Assembly (NCBI RefSeq): GCF_030732845.1
Contig: NZ_JASHKA010000002.1
Location: 417,107-481,106, forward strand
Length of the DNA: 64,000 bases
Direction of reading: 5' to 3'
Origin: Roseibium sp. MMSF_3544
Lineage (GTDB): Bacteria > Pseudomonadota > Alphaproteobacteria > Rhizobiales > Stappiaceae
In this document: piece by piece, positions 28,561 through 38,795 of the stretch
How positions within the stretch are numbered: the stretch's first letter is position 1
Layout of the letters: each line of letters starts with the position of its first letter
The notes under the pieces: generated by a model
Seen by the model: the letters and a program-made list of their open reading frames with translations, nothing else
What the model was told of the DNA's origin: nothing
Database searches by the model: none
Translations under genes and position numbers: made by a program

Positions 28561-29573
28561 GCGTTACCGCACCCGATACCGTCACCACCGGACGCCAGAT
28601 ACCGGACCGGTTGAAATCGCCGTTGCAACGGTTCCTCGCAAGCTGGGAGTTGCTTCTGCTTGGTGTGGCGATTGCTGTTTTCGTCATAAACAGTTTCGCC
28701 TCGCCCTATTTCCTGGATCCGTGGAACCTCTCGGACGCGACCTTCAATTTCACCGAGAAAGCGATGATCGCCTTCGCCATGGCGCTCCTGATCATTTCCG
28801 GCGAGATTGATCTCTCGGTGGCCTCGATCATCGCGCTTGCCTCGACCGCGATGGGGTTTGCTGTTCAGTTGGGAGCGGACACGCCGGTTCTTGTCCTGAT
28901 CGGTCTCGCTGTCGGGCTGGCTTGCGGCATGTTCAATGGAGCTCTGGTGACCGGTCTCGGGCTGCCCTCCATTGTGGTCACCATCGGCACCATGAGCCTT
29001 TTCCGCGGTATTTCCTATATCGTGCTCGGCGACAAGGCCTATACCGGTTACCCGTCCGAATTCGCCTTTTTCGGTCAGGGCTACGTCTGGTGGGTGATTT
29101 CTTTTGAATTCCTGCTATTCGCCCTGTTGGCCGTCGTTTTCGCCGTTCTCCTGCACAAAACGAATTTCGGGCGCGCGGTTTATGTCGTTGGCAACAATCC
29201 GGTTGGGGCGCTTTTCTCGGGCATCCGGGTAACGCGGGTAAAATTTGCCCTCTTCCTCTTGACCGGCCTGATGTCCGGCGTCGCGGCAATTTGCCTGACG
29301 TCTCGTCTTGGGGCCACAAGGCCATCGATAGCCTTTGGCTGGGAGCTGGAGGTGGTCACCATGGTCGTGCTTGGCGGGGTAAGCATTCTGGGCGGCTCCG
29401 GCTCCATTCCCGGTGTCGTGGTCGCGGCCTTTGTCATGGGCATGGTCACTTTCGGCTTCGGGCTGTTGAATGTGCCGGGCATCGTCATGTCAATCTTCAT
29501 CGGCTTGCTTCTCATCGGCGTCATCGCACTACCGCGCATCGCCCGTCAGCTCCTGGCCAAGCGGAAAGTCTGA
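28557..29573 (+). CDS. rhaQ: Rhamnose ABC transporter permease, second subunit
   Basis: 338 residues, same family as rha[62 protein letters not shown] at 28557 overlaps the rhaP stop by 4 nt; a longer in-frame opening from 28209 lies inside rhaP and is not coding. Two permeases of this family per importer is the Rhizobium rhaPQ arrangement. Confidence 0.92.
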   Translation: MSVTAPDTVTTGRQIPDRLKSPLQRFLASWELLLLGVAIAVFVINSFASPYFLDPWNLSDATFNFTEKAMIAFAMALLIISGEIDLSVASIIALASTAMGFAVQLGADTPVLVLIGLAVGLACGMFNGALVTGLGLPSIVVTIGTMSLFRGISYIVLGDKAYTGYPSEFAFFGQGYVWWVISFEFLLFALLAVVFAVLLHKTNFGRAVYVVGNNPVGALFSGIRVTRVKFALFLLTGLMSGVAAICLTSRLGATRPSIAFGWELEVVTMVVLGGVSILGGSGSIPGVVVAAFVMGMVTFGFGLLNVPGIVMSIFIGLLLIGVIALPRIARQLLAKRKV

Positions 29574-29577
29574 CACC

Positions 29578-29892
29578 ATGGAAAAATTCGCCTTCAAGAT
29601 GTTACTCAATCCAGGCACGGAAGTGGAATACAAGAAGCGCCACGACGAGATCTGGCCCGAGCTGGTCACTCTGCTTAAGGAGGCCGGGATCAAGGATTAC
29701 TCGATCCATCTTGACCGGGAGACCAATATCCTCTTCGGCGTATTGTGGCGTGAGGACGGGCACAGCATGGATGCTCTGCCGCAGCATCCGGTGATGCAAA
29801 AATGGTGGGCCCATATGGCGGACATCATGGCGTCGGAAGCTGACAACAAGCCCGTGGTGACGGAGCTTGAAACCGTCTTTCACATGGACTGA
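29578..29892 (+). CDS. rhaM: L-rhamnose mutarotase
   Basis: 104 residues, the same size as E. coli RhaM (YiiL); called rhaU in Rhizobium. It interconverts alpha and beta anomers of L-rhamnose so that the isomerase receives the right form. The catalytic His is at position 22 ([11 protein letters not shown]) as in the E. coli enzyme; the C-terminal [11 protein letters not shown] is also conserved. It starts 4 nt after the rhaQ stop and is followed 6 nt later by the kinase gene, so all are in one operon. Confidence 0.93.
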   Translation: MEKFAFKMLLNPGTEVEYKKRHDEIWPELVTLLKEAGIKDYSIHLDRETNILFGVLWREDGHSMDALPQHPVMQKWWAHMADIMASEADNKPVVTELETVFHMD

Positions 29893-29898
29893 AGCCAG

Positions 29899-31293
29899 AT
29901 GACTGCGATCCGGCATGTTGGCGTGATCGATATCGGCAAGACCAATTTGAAGGTCGCTGTGGTCGATCTCGCGCAGGAAACAGAACTTGGTGTCCTGAAA
30001 CGCCCTAACCGCGTTTTGCCCGGACCGCCTTACCCTCATTTTGACCTTGCAGGCCACTGGGATTTTGTCTGTGCGGCCCTTCACGATCTGAACCAATTGC
30101 ACCGCATAGACGCCGTCTCTGTAACGACGCATGGCGCCAGCGCGGTCCTGCTTGATGGGGACGGAAACCTTGCAGCGCCGATGCTTGACTACGAATTTGA
30201 TGGTCCGGACAGCGTCGGTGAAGAATACGACGCGCTCCGTCCCGGTTTTGAAGAGACAGGTTCACCGCGTCTTGGCATGGGGCTCAATGTCGGAGCCCAG
30301 CTGCATTGGCAGTTGAAGACCGATCCGGACCTGCTTGATCGGGTCGAAACCGTTCTGACCTATCCGCAATACTGGACCTTCAGGCTCACCGGTGTTTGTT
30401 CAAACGAGGTGACCTCGCTCGGCTGTCATACCGACCTTTGGCGTCCGGCGGAGAACCGGTTTTCGTCGCTTGTGGAAAGGCTTTCATTGACGGAAAAGAT
30501 GGCACCGGTGAAAAAAGCCGGCGACTGTCTGGGACCGATCCTTCCGGCCGTTGCCGAGCTCACCGGTCTGTCAATCGATACACCCGTGTTCTGTGGAATC
30601 CACGATTCCAACGCCTCGCTCTATCCGCATCTTCTCAAACGAAACCCGCCATTTTCCGTCGTTTCCACCGGCACCTGGGTAATTGCACTGGCGCTGGGGG
30701 GAGTAGACGTACCACTCGATCCAAAACGCGACACGCTCATGAACGTGAACGCGTTTGGAGATCCGGTACCTTCCGCACGCTTCATGGGGGGGCGCGAATT
30801 TGATCTGGTGATGCAGGGCAAAAGCGTAGCGCCAAACAAGGCAGACGAAACACGTGTGCTCAGAGATCAGGTCATGTTGTTTCCAGCTGTCGAACCTCGT
30901 TCTGGTCCGTTCAAAGGTGAAACTGCCCGGTGGAGCGTCGCTGAAGACGAATTGACCCTGGCGGAGCGATACGCTGCGGTCTCGTACTATCTGGCATTGG
31001 TAACATCGGAATGCCTGGCCATGATCGGAGCCCGGGGACCGACCTACGTGGAAGGTCCGTTTGCGAAAAACGCGCTCTTCCTGGAGATGCTGGAGGCGGC
31101 AACTCGCAGGTCCGTGCACACCTCCGAAGGGATCGCAACAGGCACCAGCATTGGAGCTGCCTTGCTGGTTCGCGACCGGCCGTCGACACCAGCAGGTGTT
31201 GCGGCCGCTCAGGAAACCAGTGTCAGGTCGAGCGACGCTTTGCAACGCTACGCCGGCGAATGGCGCAAGATAATCAACGCTCGCTTCAGATAA
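29899..31293 (+). CDS. rhaK: Rhamnulokinase-type FGGY carbohydrate kinase
   Basis: 464 residues. FGGY features: phosphate-1 motif IDIGKTNLKVAVVD at the N-terminus, GASAVLLDGDG, the substrate-region CGIHDSNASLYPHL, and the adenine-side STGTWVIAL. It phosphorylates L-rhamnulose (or rhamnose; for the Rhizobium homologue the kinase is also needed for uptake) before aldol cleavage by RhaD. Last gene of the operon, ending near a strong hairpin. Confidence 0.88.
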   Translation: MTAIRHVGVIDIGKTNLKVAVVDLAQETELGVLKRPNRVLPGPPYPHFDLAGHWDFVCAALHDLNQLHRIDAVSVTTHGASAVLLDGDGNLAAPMLDYEFDGPDSVGEEYDALRPGFEETGSPRLGMGLNVGAQLHWQLKTDPDLLDRVETVLTYPQYWTFRLTGVCSNEVTSLGCHTDLWRPAENRFSSLVERLSLTEKMAPVKKAGDCLGPILPAVAELTGLSIDTPVFCGIHDSNASLYPHLLKRNPPFSVVSTGTWVIALALGGVDVPLDPKRDTLMNVNAFGDPVPSARFMGGREFDLVMQGKSVAPNKADETRVLRDQVMLFPAVEPRSGPFKGETARWSVAEDELTLAERYAAVSYYLALVTSECLAMIGARGPTYVEGPFAKNALFLEMLEAATRRSVHTSEGIATGTSIGAALLVRDRPSTPAGVAAAQETSVRSSDALQRYAGEWRKIINARFR

Positions 31294-31337
31294 GCGCAAG
31301 GAAGAGGCTGCATTGCTTCGTCGCGAACCACACAAAT

Positions 31338-31367
31338 GAAGAGCGCGGTCGTGAAACCGCGCTCTTC
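31338..31367. terminator. Bidirectional hairpin between convergent rhaK and RND operons
   Basis: Perfect 11-bp inverted repeat GAAGAGCGCGG/CCGCGCTCTTC with an 8-nt loop, 44 nt after the rhaK stop and 37 nt after the RND stop on the other strand. There is no good uridine run on either side, so termination strength is uncertain. Confidence 0.6.
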
Positions 31368-31404
31368 CGGGACGCCTTAGGTGAGGGTGTCAGGCGCCGT
31401 CAAT

Positions 31405-34400
31405 CTATGCTTCCTGGGCGTTTGCTTCTGAGGTCCTGCCTCTCATGCCTACGATCCGTTCTTCCACTGCGCGAACCAGGACGTAGAACACCGGTGTAAA
31501 CAGGAGACCGAAGAGCGTTACACCGAGCATTCCGGAGAACACCGAAGTGCCGAGTGATTGCCGCATTTCCGCACCAGCACCCGTCGCCAGCATCAGCGGA
31601 ACGACACCGAGGATGAAGGCGAGCGAGGTCATCACGATGGGGCGAAGCCGGGTCCGTGCGGCACGCACGGCGGCCTCCCAGCGGTCCAGACCTTCCGTTT
31701 CCGCCTGCCGCGCGAACTCCACGATCAGGATCGCATTTTTCGAGGCAAGGGCGACAAGGACGACAAACCCGATCTGAACCAGGATGTTGTTGTCGAGGCC
31801 GGCAAGCCAGACACCCGTGATTGCGGACAGCAGCACCATCGGCACGATCAGGATGACCGCCAGCGGCAAGGCCAGGCTCTCATATTGGGCGGCAAGCACC
31901 AGGAAGACGAACAGGACTGCAAAGCCGAACACCAAGAGTGCCGTGTCATCCGTATTCTTTTCCTGATAGCTCAGTTCCGTCCACTCGTAGGAGATCCCTG
32001 CCGGAAGCACCCGTTCGGCAATGGCTTCCATCTTGTCCAGGGCTTCCGCCGAAGACACACCTGGCATTGTCTGGCCCTGGACCGCGGCAGCCGGATAAAG
32101 ATTGTATCGCGGCTGACGCAATGGGCCGGTGGTGTCTTCAAACGTCGCAACGGCACCCAGCGGAACCATCGCACCATCGTCAGATCGAGTCCGCAGCCGG
32201 GCGACATCCTCGGCAGTCTCACGGAACGAAGCGTCAGCCTGCGCGATCACACGGTAGGTGCGGCCGAACAGATTGAAGTCGTTGACGTAAGCCGATCCGA
32301 GATAGACTTCCAGCGCTTCGTTGACGGCAGCAACCGGGACGTTCAGCATCTCGGCCCGTTCACGGTCAATCTCGGCCCAGACGCGCGGCGTGCCGGTCGA
32401 ATAGAGCGAAAAGACCGCGACAAGACCGGGATCTGCGTTGGCTTCGGCCGAAAGCGCTCTTGCGGCCTGTTCCAGCGCAGCCGGGCCAACATTACCCGTG
32501 TCCTGCAGCATCATCTTGAAGCCGCCACCGGTGCCAATGCCGCGCACCGGAGGAGGTGCGATGACGAAGATCGCCGCGTCATTGAGAGCAGCCATCCGCT
32601 GGCGTGCTTCAGACAGAACCTCTTCGGCAACAATGCCCTTCTCTTCACGTTCAGCAAACGGCGTTGTGGTGAAGAAGATCACGCCCGTGTTCGATTCTGT
32701 TGTGAAGGTGGCACCGTTGAAACCTGCAAACACGGCTGCATGTTCGACGCCATTGATGTCCAGAAGCTCATCAACAGCAGTGCGCACGACAGCGTCCGTC
32801 CGGTCGAGCGAGGCGCCGGGGGGCAACTGAACGACGGTGATGTAGTAGCCCTGATCCTGCTCCGGGATGAAGCCGGACGGCACCTTGGAGAACTGATGGT
32901 CTGTCAGGAGCAGCAGCCCGCCAAAGAGGCTCAACATGATCAGCGGCGCACGAACCAGACGCTTGGTCGTCGTCGCGTAGCCGGCAGAAAGACGGTCAAA
33001 GCCACGGTCGAACTTTGCCAGCGCCCAAACCACCGGCCTCATCAAAAGACCGGGTTTCTGGTCACCATGCGGCCGCAGCAGCAGGCTCGCCAGGGCCGGT
33101 GACAGGGTCAGGGAGACAAACAGCGAGATGGCCGTTGCAACCGTGATCGTTACGGCAAACTGGCGATAGAACTCGCCCGAGATACCGGCAACGGCAGCGG
33201 TCGGGATAAAGACCGCCGCCAGCACCAGCGACGTTGCGATCAACGCGCCAGACACTTCGGTCATGGTCTTGCGGGCCGCTTCGCGCGGCTTTAGGCCGTC
33301 GCGAATATGTTTCTCGATGCCTTCCACAACGATGATTGCATCATCGACCACAATGCCGACAGCCAGGACAAGCCCAAACAGCGACAGGTTATTGATCGAG
33401 TATCCGAGCGCAGACATGACTGCGAACGTACCGACCAGCGAGACAGGGATTGCCAGAATGGGTGTCACGGCCGCACGCCATGTACCGAGGAAAAGCAGAA
33501 CCACGGCAACAACCAGCAGCACCGCCTCGATCATCGTGGCAACGACCGCATCGATCGATGCCTGGATGAACTCGGTCGGGTTGTAGATCACGTCATAGGC
33601 CAGGCCTTCAGGAAAGTCCTGGCTCAGCTGTTCAACCGTGCTCAGCACCTCCTCGGCCGTTGCCAGCGCATTGGTTCCGGGGCGTTGGTTCACGACCATT
33701 GCGACGGCAGGATTGCGGTCAAGGTAAGCGCGGGTCGTGTAGTCCGCCGCACCAAGCTCGACGCGGCCGACATCGCTCAGCCGAACGATCCGGCCGTCAT
33801 CCCCCCGTTTGACGATGACCCGCTCAAATTCCTCAGGCGACGCCAGTCGGCCGGTCGTTTGAACGGAGAGCTCAAAGGCAGAGGCCGTCGGGGTCGGCTG
33901 CTGGTTCAGCAGGCCGGATGCAATCTGCGCGTTCTGGCTCCGCAAAGCCGAGAGCACTTCGCCGGGTGTCATGTCCAGTGCCGCAATGCGCTCCGGATCG
34001 AGCCAGATCCGCATGGCGTAGTCGCGCGCGCCGAAAATGGTGATGTCGCCAACGCCGCCAAGACGTGTCAGTTCATCGCGCACCCGCTGAGCGGCATTGG
34101 TGATGTAAAGGTCGTCCTTGGAACCGTCCGGTGAGAACATGTGCACCACCAGCAACAGGTCCGGCGACGCCTTCTGGGTGATCACCCCGAGCCGTTGGAC
34201 TTCCTCCGGCAGGCGCGGCTCGGCGATGGCAACCCTGTTCTGGACAAGGACCTGAGCAGCATCCAGGTCTGTGCCGAGTTCGAACGTGACGGTGACGGTC
34301 AAGTTGCCGTCGCCTGTGGCTTGCGAAGACAGATAAAGCATACCTTCGACACCGTTGATCTGCTGTTCGAGCGGGGTTGCCACTGTCTGCGCGATCGTTT

Positions 34401-34569
34401 CCGCGGATGCGCCGGGATACTGAGCCCGAACCTGGACCGTGGGCGGTGCCACTTCCGGATACTGCGCGATTGGCAGTGTGAAGTAGCTGAGTGCACCAAC
34501 GATTGTGATAAAGGCCGAAAGCACAACGGCGAAAATCGGCCGGTCTATGAAAAACTGGGGAAGTTTCAT
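31405..34569 (-). CDS. RND multidrug efflux permease, HAE1 family (AcrB/MexB-like)
   Basis: 1054 residues, the normal size for AcrB-type trimeric proton-driven pumps of the inner membrane. It opens with FFIDRPIFAVVLSAFITIVG; the proton-relay Asp pair is in GIVVDDAIIVVEGIEKH (membrane helix 4); VPSGFIPEQDQGYY starts the second periplasmic half. It lies 32 nt downstream of its adaptor gene with a good GAGGA ribosome-binding site. No outer-membrane TolC/OprM gene is linked, so it must use one encoded elsewhere. Confidence 0.95.
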   Translation of the reverse strand: MKLPQFFIDRPIFAVVLSAFITIVGALSYFTLPIAQYPEVAPPTVQVRAQYPGASAETIAQTVATPLEQQINGVEGMLYLSSQATGDGNLTVTVTFELGTDLDAAQVLVQNRVAIAEPRLPEEVQRLGVITQKASPDLLLVVHMFSPDGSKDDLYITNAAQRVRDELTRLGGVGDITIFGARDYAMRIWLDPERIAALDMTPGEVLSALRSQNAQIASGLLNQQPTPTASAFELSVQTTGRLASPEEFERVIVKRGDDGRIVRLSDVGRVELGAADYTTRAYLDRNPAVAMVVNQRPGTNALATAEEVLSTVEQLSQDFPEGLAYDVIYNPTEFIQASIDAVVATMIEAVLLVVAVVLLFLGTWRAAVTPILAIPVSLVGTFAVMSALGYSINNLSLFGLVLAVGIVVDDAIIVVEGIEKHIRDGLKPREAARKTMTEVSGALIATSLVLAAVFIPTAAVAGISGEFYRQFAVTITVATAISLFVSLTLSPALASLLLRPHGDQKPGLLMRPVVWALAKFDRGFDRLSAGYATTTKRLVRAPLIMLSLFGGLLLLTDHQFSKVPSGFIPEQDQGYYITVVQLPPGASLDRTDAVVRTAVDELLDINGVEHAAVFAGFNGATFTTESNTGVIFFTTTPFAEREEKGIVAEEVLSEARQRMAALNDAAIFVIAPPPVRGIGTGGGFKMMLQDTGNVGPAALEQAARALSAEANADPGLVAVFSLYSTGTPRVWAEIDRERAEMLNVPVAAVNEALEVYLGSAYVNDFNLFGRTYRVIAQADASFRETAEDVARLRTRSDDGAMVPLGAVATFEDTTGPLRQPRYNLYPAAAVQGQTMPGVSSAEALDKMEAIAERVLPAGISYEWTELSYQEKNTDDTALLVFGFAVLFVFLVLAAQYESLALPLAVILIVPMVLLSAITGVWLAGLDNNILVQIGFVVLVALASKNAILIVEFARQAETEGLDRWEAAVRAARTRLRPIVMTSLAFILGVVPLMLATGAGAEMRQSLGTSVFSGMLGVTLFGLLFTPVFYVLVRAVEERIVGMRGRTSEANAQEA

Positions 34570-34601
34570 TAGTTTGTCCTCACCTGATACACGAAGCGCG
34601 C

Positions 34602-35798
34602 CTAGCGCTTCGCCATCTGAACCGTTGGTTCTTCAATCAATCGGGCCGTAACCTGTGCACCGGCACCCACCATGTGTAGGCCGGAGACAATCACGTGTTC
34701 ACCCGCTGAAAGCCCTTCGACGACACGATCATTTGCGTGCCGGTCGCGAAGCGTGACGCTCCGGCGTGACACCGACCCGCTGTCATCGACCACCCAGACG
34801 AATTTCGTCGTCTGGTCGGAGCCGATGGCACGCTCCGGGATAAGGATCCGCTGCGCGTCCTCTGCCGTTGCGAGACGCAAACGGCCGAACATGCCCGGCG
34901 TCAGCACGCCGTCCGTATTCTCAAACACGGCACGTCCGCGAATGGTTCCGGTCGACCGGTCAATTCGGTTGTCAATGAAGTCAATTGCGCCGTCATGAGC
35001 AAAGTCGGCTTCGTCGACAAGCCGCAAGGCAACTGGTGTTTTCCCGGCGGTTTCCCTGAAACCCGACGATGCAGAGGCGCGCATGTATTCAAGATACTGC
35101 TGTTCGCTCGCGTCGAAGACGAAGTGGATCGGATCGAGGGAGACAATCGTTGTCAGGGCATCAGACCCCGCACCGGCGGCGATCAGATTACCCGGGCTGA
35201 CAAAATCGTCCGAAATCCGCCCGCTCACCGGTGCATGGATTTTCGTAAACCCGAGGTCGAGCCTGGCTCTTGAAACGGCCGCCTCGGCTGCTGCGATGCT
35301 TGCCTTGGCGATTTCTGCCTCATGAACACGTTCATCCAGAACCGACTGACTGGTATGCCCGTTCTCAATGAGCCGCTCCGCACGTTCCAGTTCCTTCTCG
35401 GCAAGGTTGGCAGCTGCCCTGGCTTCGCTCAGACCAGCTTCCGCTTCTGCGAGCGCCGTCTCGAACGGGCGTGCATCAATGGTGAAAAGGAGATCGCCCT
35501 TTTCCACGACATCACCCGGCTCGAAATGAACTGCATCGAGATAGCCCGATACGCGCGCTCTGATAGACACTTCGTCGACGGCCTCAAACCGGCCTGTGAA
35601 CTCGTCCCACTCGGTGATGGCGCGAGCCTTTGCCGCCACAACGTCGACGACCGGAAGCGGGGCTTCCTGCGCCGGAGCCGACGCTTCCACGGATGCAACG
35701 AATTGCATGTCGCTGATGCGTTCTCCGGCATACCAGGCACCGGCGCCGTAAAATACGGCCAACGCGACACCTGCAAAGAGTTTGCTGGACTTTGGCAT
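34602..35798 (-). CDS. RND efflux periplasmic adaptor subunit (membrane fusion protein)
   Basis: 398 residues. One N-terminal hydrophobic anchor (about residues 8-25) and no lipobox cysteine, so it is probably anchored by the helix. The lipoyl/barrel-sandwich motif (RARVSGYLDAVHFEPGDVV) flanks a coiled-coil hairpin (about 105-165, Ala/Glu-rich), and KIHAPVSGRISD closes the lipoyl domain. AGGAG lies about 5 nt before ATG 35798. It bridges the RND permease and the outer-membrane channel. Confidence 0.94.
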   Translation of the reverse strand: MPKSSKLFAGVALAVFYGAGAWYAGERISDMQFVASVEASAPAQEAPLPVVDVVAAKARAITEWDEFTGRFEAVDEVSIRARVSGYLDAVHFEPGDVVEKGDLLFTIDARPFETALAEAEAGLSEARAAANLAEKELERAERLIENGHTSQSVLDERVHEAEIAKASIAAAEAAVSRARLDLGFTKIHAPVSGRISDDFVSPGNLIAAGAGSDALTTIVSLDPIHFVFDASEQQYLEYMRASASSGFRETAGKTPVALRLVDEADFAHDGAIDFIDNRIDRSTGTIRGRAVFENTDGVLTPGMFGRLRLATAEDAQRILIPERAIGSDQTTKFVWVVDDSGSVSRRSVTLRDRHANDRVVEGLSAGEHVIVSGLHMVGAGAQVTARLIEEPTVQMAKR

Positions 35799-35936
35799 TC
35801 CGATCTCCTTTGGTTGCGGGGCTGTGCCCCACGCTTGGACTGGGAGATGGGAATGGAGAGGCGCTCTGATTAGCGGGACGCCGAGACGCTCAGTGTTTCC
35901 TGACAGGACGCAATTGGATAGCCGAGCAGATGGGCA

Positions 35937-36848
35937 CTATTCCAGCGCTTGGACAAAGCTTGGCGGGTCCGCGACAAGAAAGTCCACGAAAGCCCTCACG
36001 CGCGGCGCGACAAGCTGCCTGTTCAGGTAGATGATCGAGTAAGGGAAATTGTTCAGCCGTTTGTCTTCAAGAACCTCGATCAGGCGCCCGGCGGCAAAGG
36101 CTTCATGAGCAAGGAAACTCGGCAACTGTGCGATGCCGATGCCCTTTTCGGCTGCCTGGCGCAGAGCATCAACACTGTTTCCCACAAGGACCGGATCCAG
36201 CGTCCGTCGCACGACTTCCCCGTTGTCGTCAAAGAGAAACGGAAACAGCAGACCGGTGTTTTGCACGCGGTAGTGAATCCCTCGATGGTGTTCGAGATCG
36301 CTTAGCGTTTCCGGTTTTCCATACCGTTCGGCATAGGAGGGGGAGACGCATGTATACGCGCGATCGTCGAAAAGCTTCCTTGCCATCAGGTTGGCACTGT
36401 CGCCGAGCGCGCCGATGCGGATCGCGATATCGATACCCTCTGTTCCAAGGTCGACCTGCCGGTCCTCGAACTTCAGCTCGACGTCAACCTCCTCATAGCG
36501 GCACATGAACGCGAGAACGCGTTCGGTGAGCCAGACGCGGCCGAACACGGCAGGCGCAGAAATGACGAGTTTGCCGCGAGGCTGGGCGAGGCTGTCGGCG
36601 AATTCCTCCTTTAGCGCATCAGCGTCATTCAAAAGCCGGCGGGCACCGTCAAGAAACCGGATCCCTTCAACGGTGAGTGTTACCGACCGGGTCGTTCTGG
36701 TGAACAGCTTGGCACCGATTTCCGTCTCAAGCCGCTGGACGGCCTTGGAAACAGCCGACGTGGTCATTCCGAGCACCCTGGCTGCCCCGGCGAAGTTTTC
36801 AGCCTGGGCGACATTCACAAACACACGGAGTTCATTGAGGTTGTTCAT
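35937..36848 (-). CDS. LysR family transcriptional regulator
   Basis: 303 residues. N-terminal helix-turn-helix (about 1-60; GMTTSAVSKAVQRLETEIG) and a substrate-binding domain of the CrgA/AphB-like subgroup (APAVFGRVWLTERVLAFM; EGIDIAIRIGALGDS). An open frame continues upstream to 37970 across the next, oppositely oriented gene, but the domain begins exactly at ATG 36848, so the extension is not coding. It sits 138 nt upstream of and on the same strand as the RND adaptor gene, and is a plausible regulator of that pump. Confidence 0.9.
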   Translation of the reverse strand: MNNLNELRVFVNVAQAENFAGAARVLGMTTSAVSKAVQRLETEIGAKLFTRTTRSVTLTVEGIRFLDGARRLLNDADALKEEFADSLAQPRGKLVISAPAVFGRVWLTERVLAFMCRYEEVDVELKFEDRQVDLGTEGIDIAIRIGALGDSANLMARKLFDDRAYTCVSPSYAERYGKPETLSDLEHHRGIHYRVQNTGLLFPFLFDDNGEVVRRTLDPVLVGNSVDALRQAAEKGIGIAQLPSFLAHEAFAAGRLIEVLEDKRLNNFPYSIIYLNRQLVAPRVRAFVDFLVADPPSFVQALE

Positions 36849-37184
36849 CGAGTTCCTTGGCGGAATTGGAAGCGCGAGCCCGACTTTAGTGAAGACTTGG
36901 TAGCTGTTGCAACGGTCAGGTCTTTCACGCCGGTCCAAGGGTCTAGCAGGGCTTACGCGATGCCCCCCGCTATATATACCTCGTTCGTAATGCGGCGAAG
37001 AGGTCTTGCTGCGGTTTCTGCCGATCTTTGCGGCAAACGCCAGCAACCGGATCGATTTGCATCTTCCCAAATGCCGGCAGCGCACCACAACAATAGGGCA
37101 ACCCCGGGTGGAGTGGTTCGGGTTCCTGTTGAAAGCACGTCGGCCAGTTTCAGTCCGGCCTGAACAATGCAAAGGATTTTCGCA
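36849..37184. other. Divergent intergenic region, no gene seen
   Basis: 336 nt between the LysR gene and the CNB/reductase gene. It contains an AT-rich patch around 36968-36982 (TATATATACC) that could be a promoter -10 region. No convincing operator palindrome or coding signal was found. Confidence 0.4.
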
Positions 37185-38795
37185 ATGGAGAGTTTTGCTG
37201 CCAACTTGCGGGAAATGACAAGAACGCCTTTGCATCAAAGTCATGTTGAGGAATTGAAAGCAATTGGCGACGTCGTGCGCTTCGAAAAGGGAGACATCAT
37301 CGCCGAGATTGGCGATCCGATGGATGTTTTTTACTACATCCTCGAAGGCCGTGTTGAAGTCATCGACCCCGACACCCGCGAAGCATACCTGCCTGCTTCG
37401 CTGGGGCCGACGCAGTTTCTGGGAGAGATTGCATTTCTGAACAGGGGTGCCTTCACGCTGCCGCTTCGGGCCAGGGAACAGACCGTTGTCATCGCTGTTT
37501 CGCGGGAAAAAATGCTCGATGCGATGGCGCGCATACCGGAAATGTCCGACATCGTGATTTCCGTTTTCGCCGCGCGACGGCGCCGCCAGATAGAAGAAAA
37601 CGATTCCTCGTTGAGGCTGATAGGAGCAGACCAGGATCGCGACGTCAGGCGGATTGCAGAGTTCGCTGCGCGAAACAAGATACCGTTTCAGCTGATCGAC
37701 CTTGGTTCGGAGGATGCCGATGAAATCAGGCAGAGCTGCCGGTTGAGTGGTCGCAAACCCGCGGTCGTTTTTGGCAGCAACCGGGTTGTGGATGAGCCGA
37801 CACCGGCAAAAGTCGCTCAACTCCTGGGCCTTGCACAGAACTTCGAATGCAATGAAACCGTCGACGCGTTGATTGTCGGAGGCGGACCGGCCGGTGTCTC
37901 GGCTGCGGTATATGCAGGGGCTGAAGGGCTGTCTGCGGTTCTGGTCGAGGACCTTGCCGTGGGCGGGCAAGCGGGAACCTCCAGCCGGATAGAAAACTAC
38001 ATGGGTTTTCCCACCGGCATCTCCGGAGCCGATCTCGTTTGGCGTGGTGAAATTCAGGCCATGAAATTCGGCACACGGTTTTTAAGGCCGCGTCGTGCAA
38101 TCTGCCTGGAGCGCCGGTCGGACGGTGTGTTCTGCGTGACGCTCGACAACAATAAGGAAATCTGCGCCAGAGCGGTTGTCGTTGCCACGGGTGTCCAGTA
38201 TCGCCGGTTGCCTCTGGAAAAGCTTGAGCAGTTCGAGGGCGCGGGCGTCTACTACGCGGCGACGGACATGGAGGCACGTTATTGCCGTGGCGCCGACGTC
38301 GTTGTCGTCGGTGGCGGCAATTCTGCGGGGCAGGCTGCCATGTATTTGTCGCGCACCGCCAGGCATGTGCATGTCCTGGTGCGCGGCGAGAGCCTCGCCG
38401 CCTCCATGTCTGACTATCTGCTCTCCCGGTTGGAAGCCGATCAGTCCATCTCCATTCATTACAGGTCGCAAATCCGGGCGCTCGAAGGCGGCGACGCCTT
38501 GGCGAATGTTGTTATCGATCGCGACGGCAAGGATTGGCATCTGAATTGTCCGGCAGCCTTCATCATGGTCGGCGCCGCACCGAATACATCCTGGCTGCGC
38601 AAGTCCTGTGACATGGATGCGAGAGGCTTCGTTTTGACCGGCAATGACGCGGGCAAGACGTCTCCGTTTGCAACCTCGTGCCCAGGTCTTTTCGCTGTGG
38701 GAGACGTTCGCGCCGGTTCGGTGAAGCGCGTCGCTTCAGCAGTCGGCGAAGGCTCGGTCGTAATCTCGCAAGTCTGGGAGCATCTGCAAGGATAA
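37185..38795 (+). CDS. Cyclic nucleotide-binding domain fused to a thioredoxin reductase-like flavoprotein lacking the CxxC
   Basis: 536 residues in three parts. A CRP-like cyclic-nucleotide-binding domain (about 15-130; FEKGDIIAEIGDPMDVFYYI, FLGEIAFLNRGAFTLPLRA), a short thioredoxin-fold-like segment without cysteines (about 145-215), and a FAD/NAD(P) reductase (about 225-535; VGGGPAGVSAAVYAGAEG, VVVVGGGNSAGQAAMYL, PGLFAVGDVRAGS). In true thioredoxin reductases the redox CATC sits just before the second Rossmann motif; here that place reads AATDMEARYCRGAD with a single Cys. ATG 37185 has AAGGA 8 nt upstream; ATG 37167 would overlap that site. Likely a sensor or reductase with a non-disulfide acceptor. 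Confidence 0.88.
   Translation: MESFAANLREMTRTPLHQSHVEELKAIGDVVRFEKGDIIAEIGDPMDVFYYILEGRVEVIDPDTREAYLPASLGPTQFLGEIAFLNRGAFTLPLRAREQTVVIAVSREKMLDAMARIPEMSDIVISVFAARRRRQIEENDSSLRLIGADQDRDVRRIAEFAARNKIPFQLIDLGSEDADEIRQSCRLSGRKPAVVFGSNRVVDEPTPAKVAQLLGLAQNFECNETVDALIVGGGPAGVSAAVYAGAEGLSAVLVEDLAVGGQAGTSSRIENYMGFPTGISGADLVWRGEIQAMKFGTRFLRPRRAICLERRSDGVFCVTLDNNKEICARAVVVATGVQYRRLPLEKLEQFEGAGVYYAATDMEARYCRGADVVVVGGGNSAGQAAMYLSRTARHVHVLVRGESLAASMSDYLLSRLEADQSISIHYRSQIRALEGGDALANVVIDRDGKDWHLNCPAAFIMVGAAPNTSWLRKSCDMDARGFVLTGNDAGKTSPFATSCPGLFAVGDVRAGSVKRVASAVGEGSVVISQVWEHLQG

Noticed and set aside
31558..33102. 514-codon plus-strand open frame opposite the RND permease
   Set aside because: Antisense shadow; Arg/His/Gln-rich product with no recognisable fold.
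36849..37970. Upstream extension of the LysR frame at 35937-36848, to a total of 677 codons
   Set aside because: The extension overlaps the oppositely oriented sensor-reductase gene and the helix-turn-helix begins exactly at ATG 36848.
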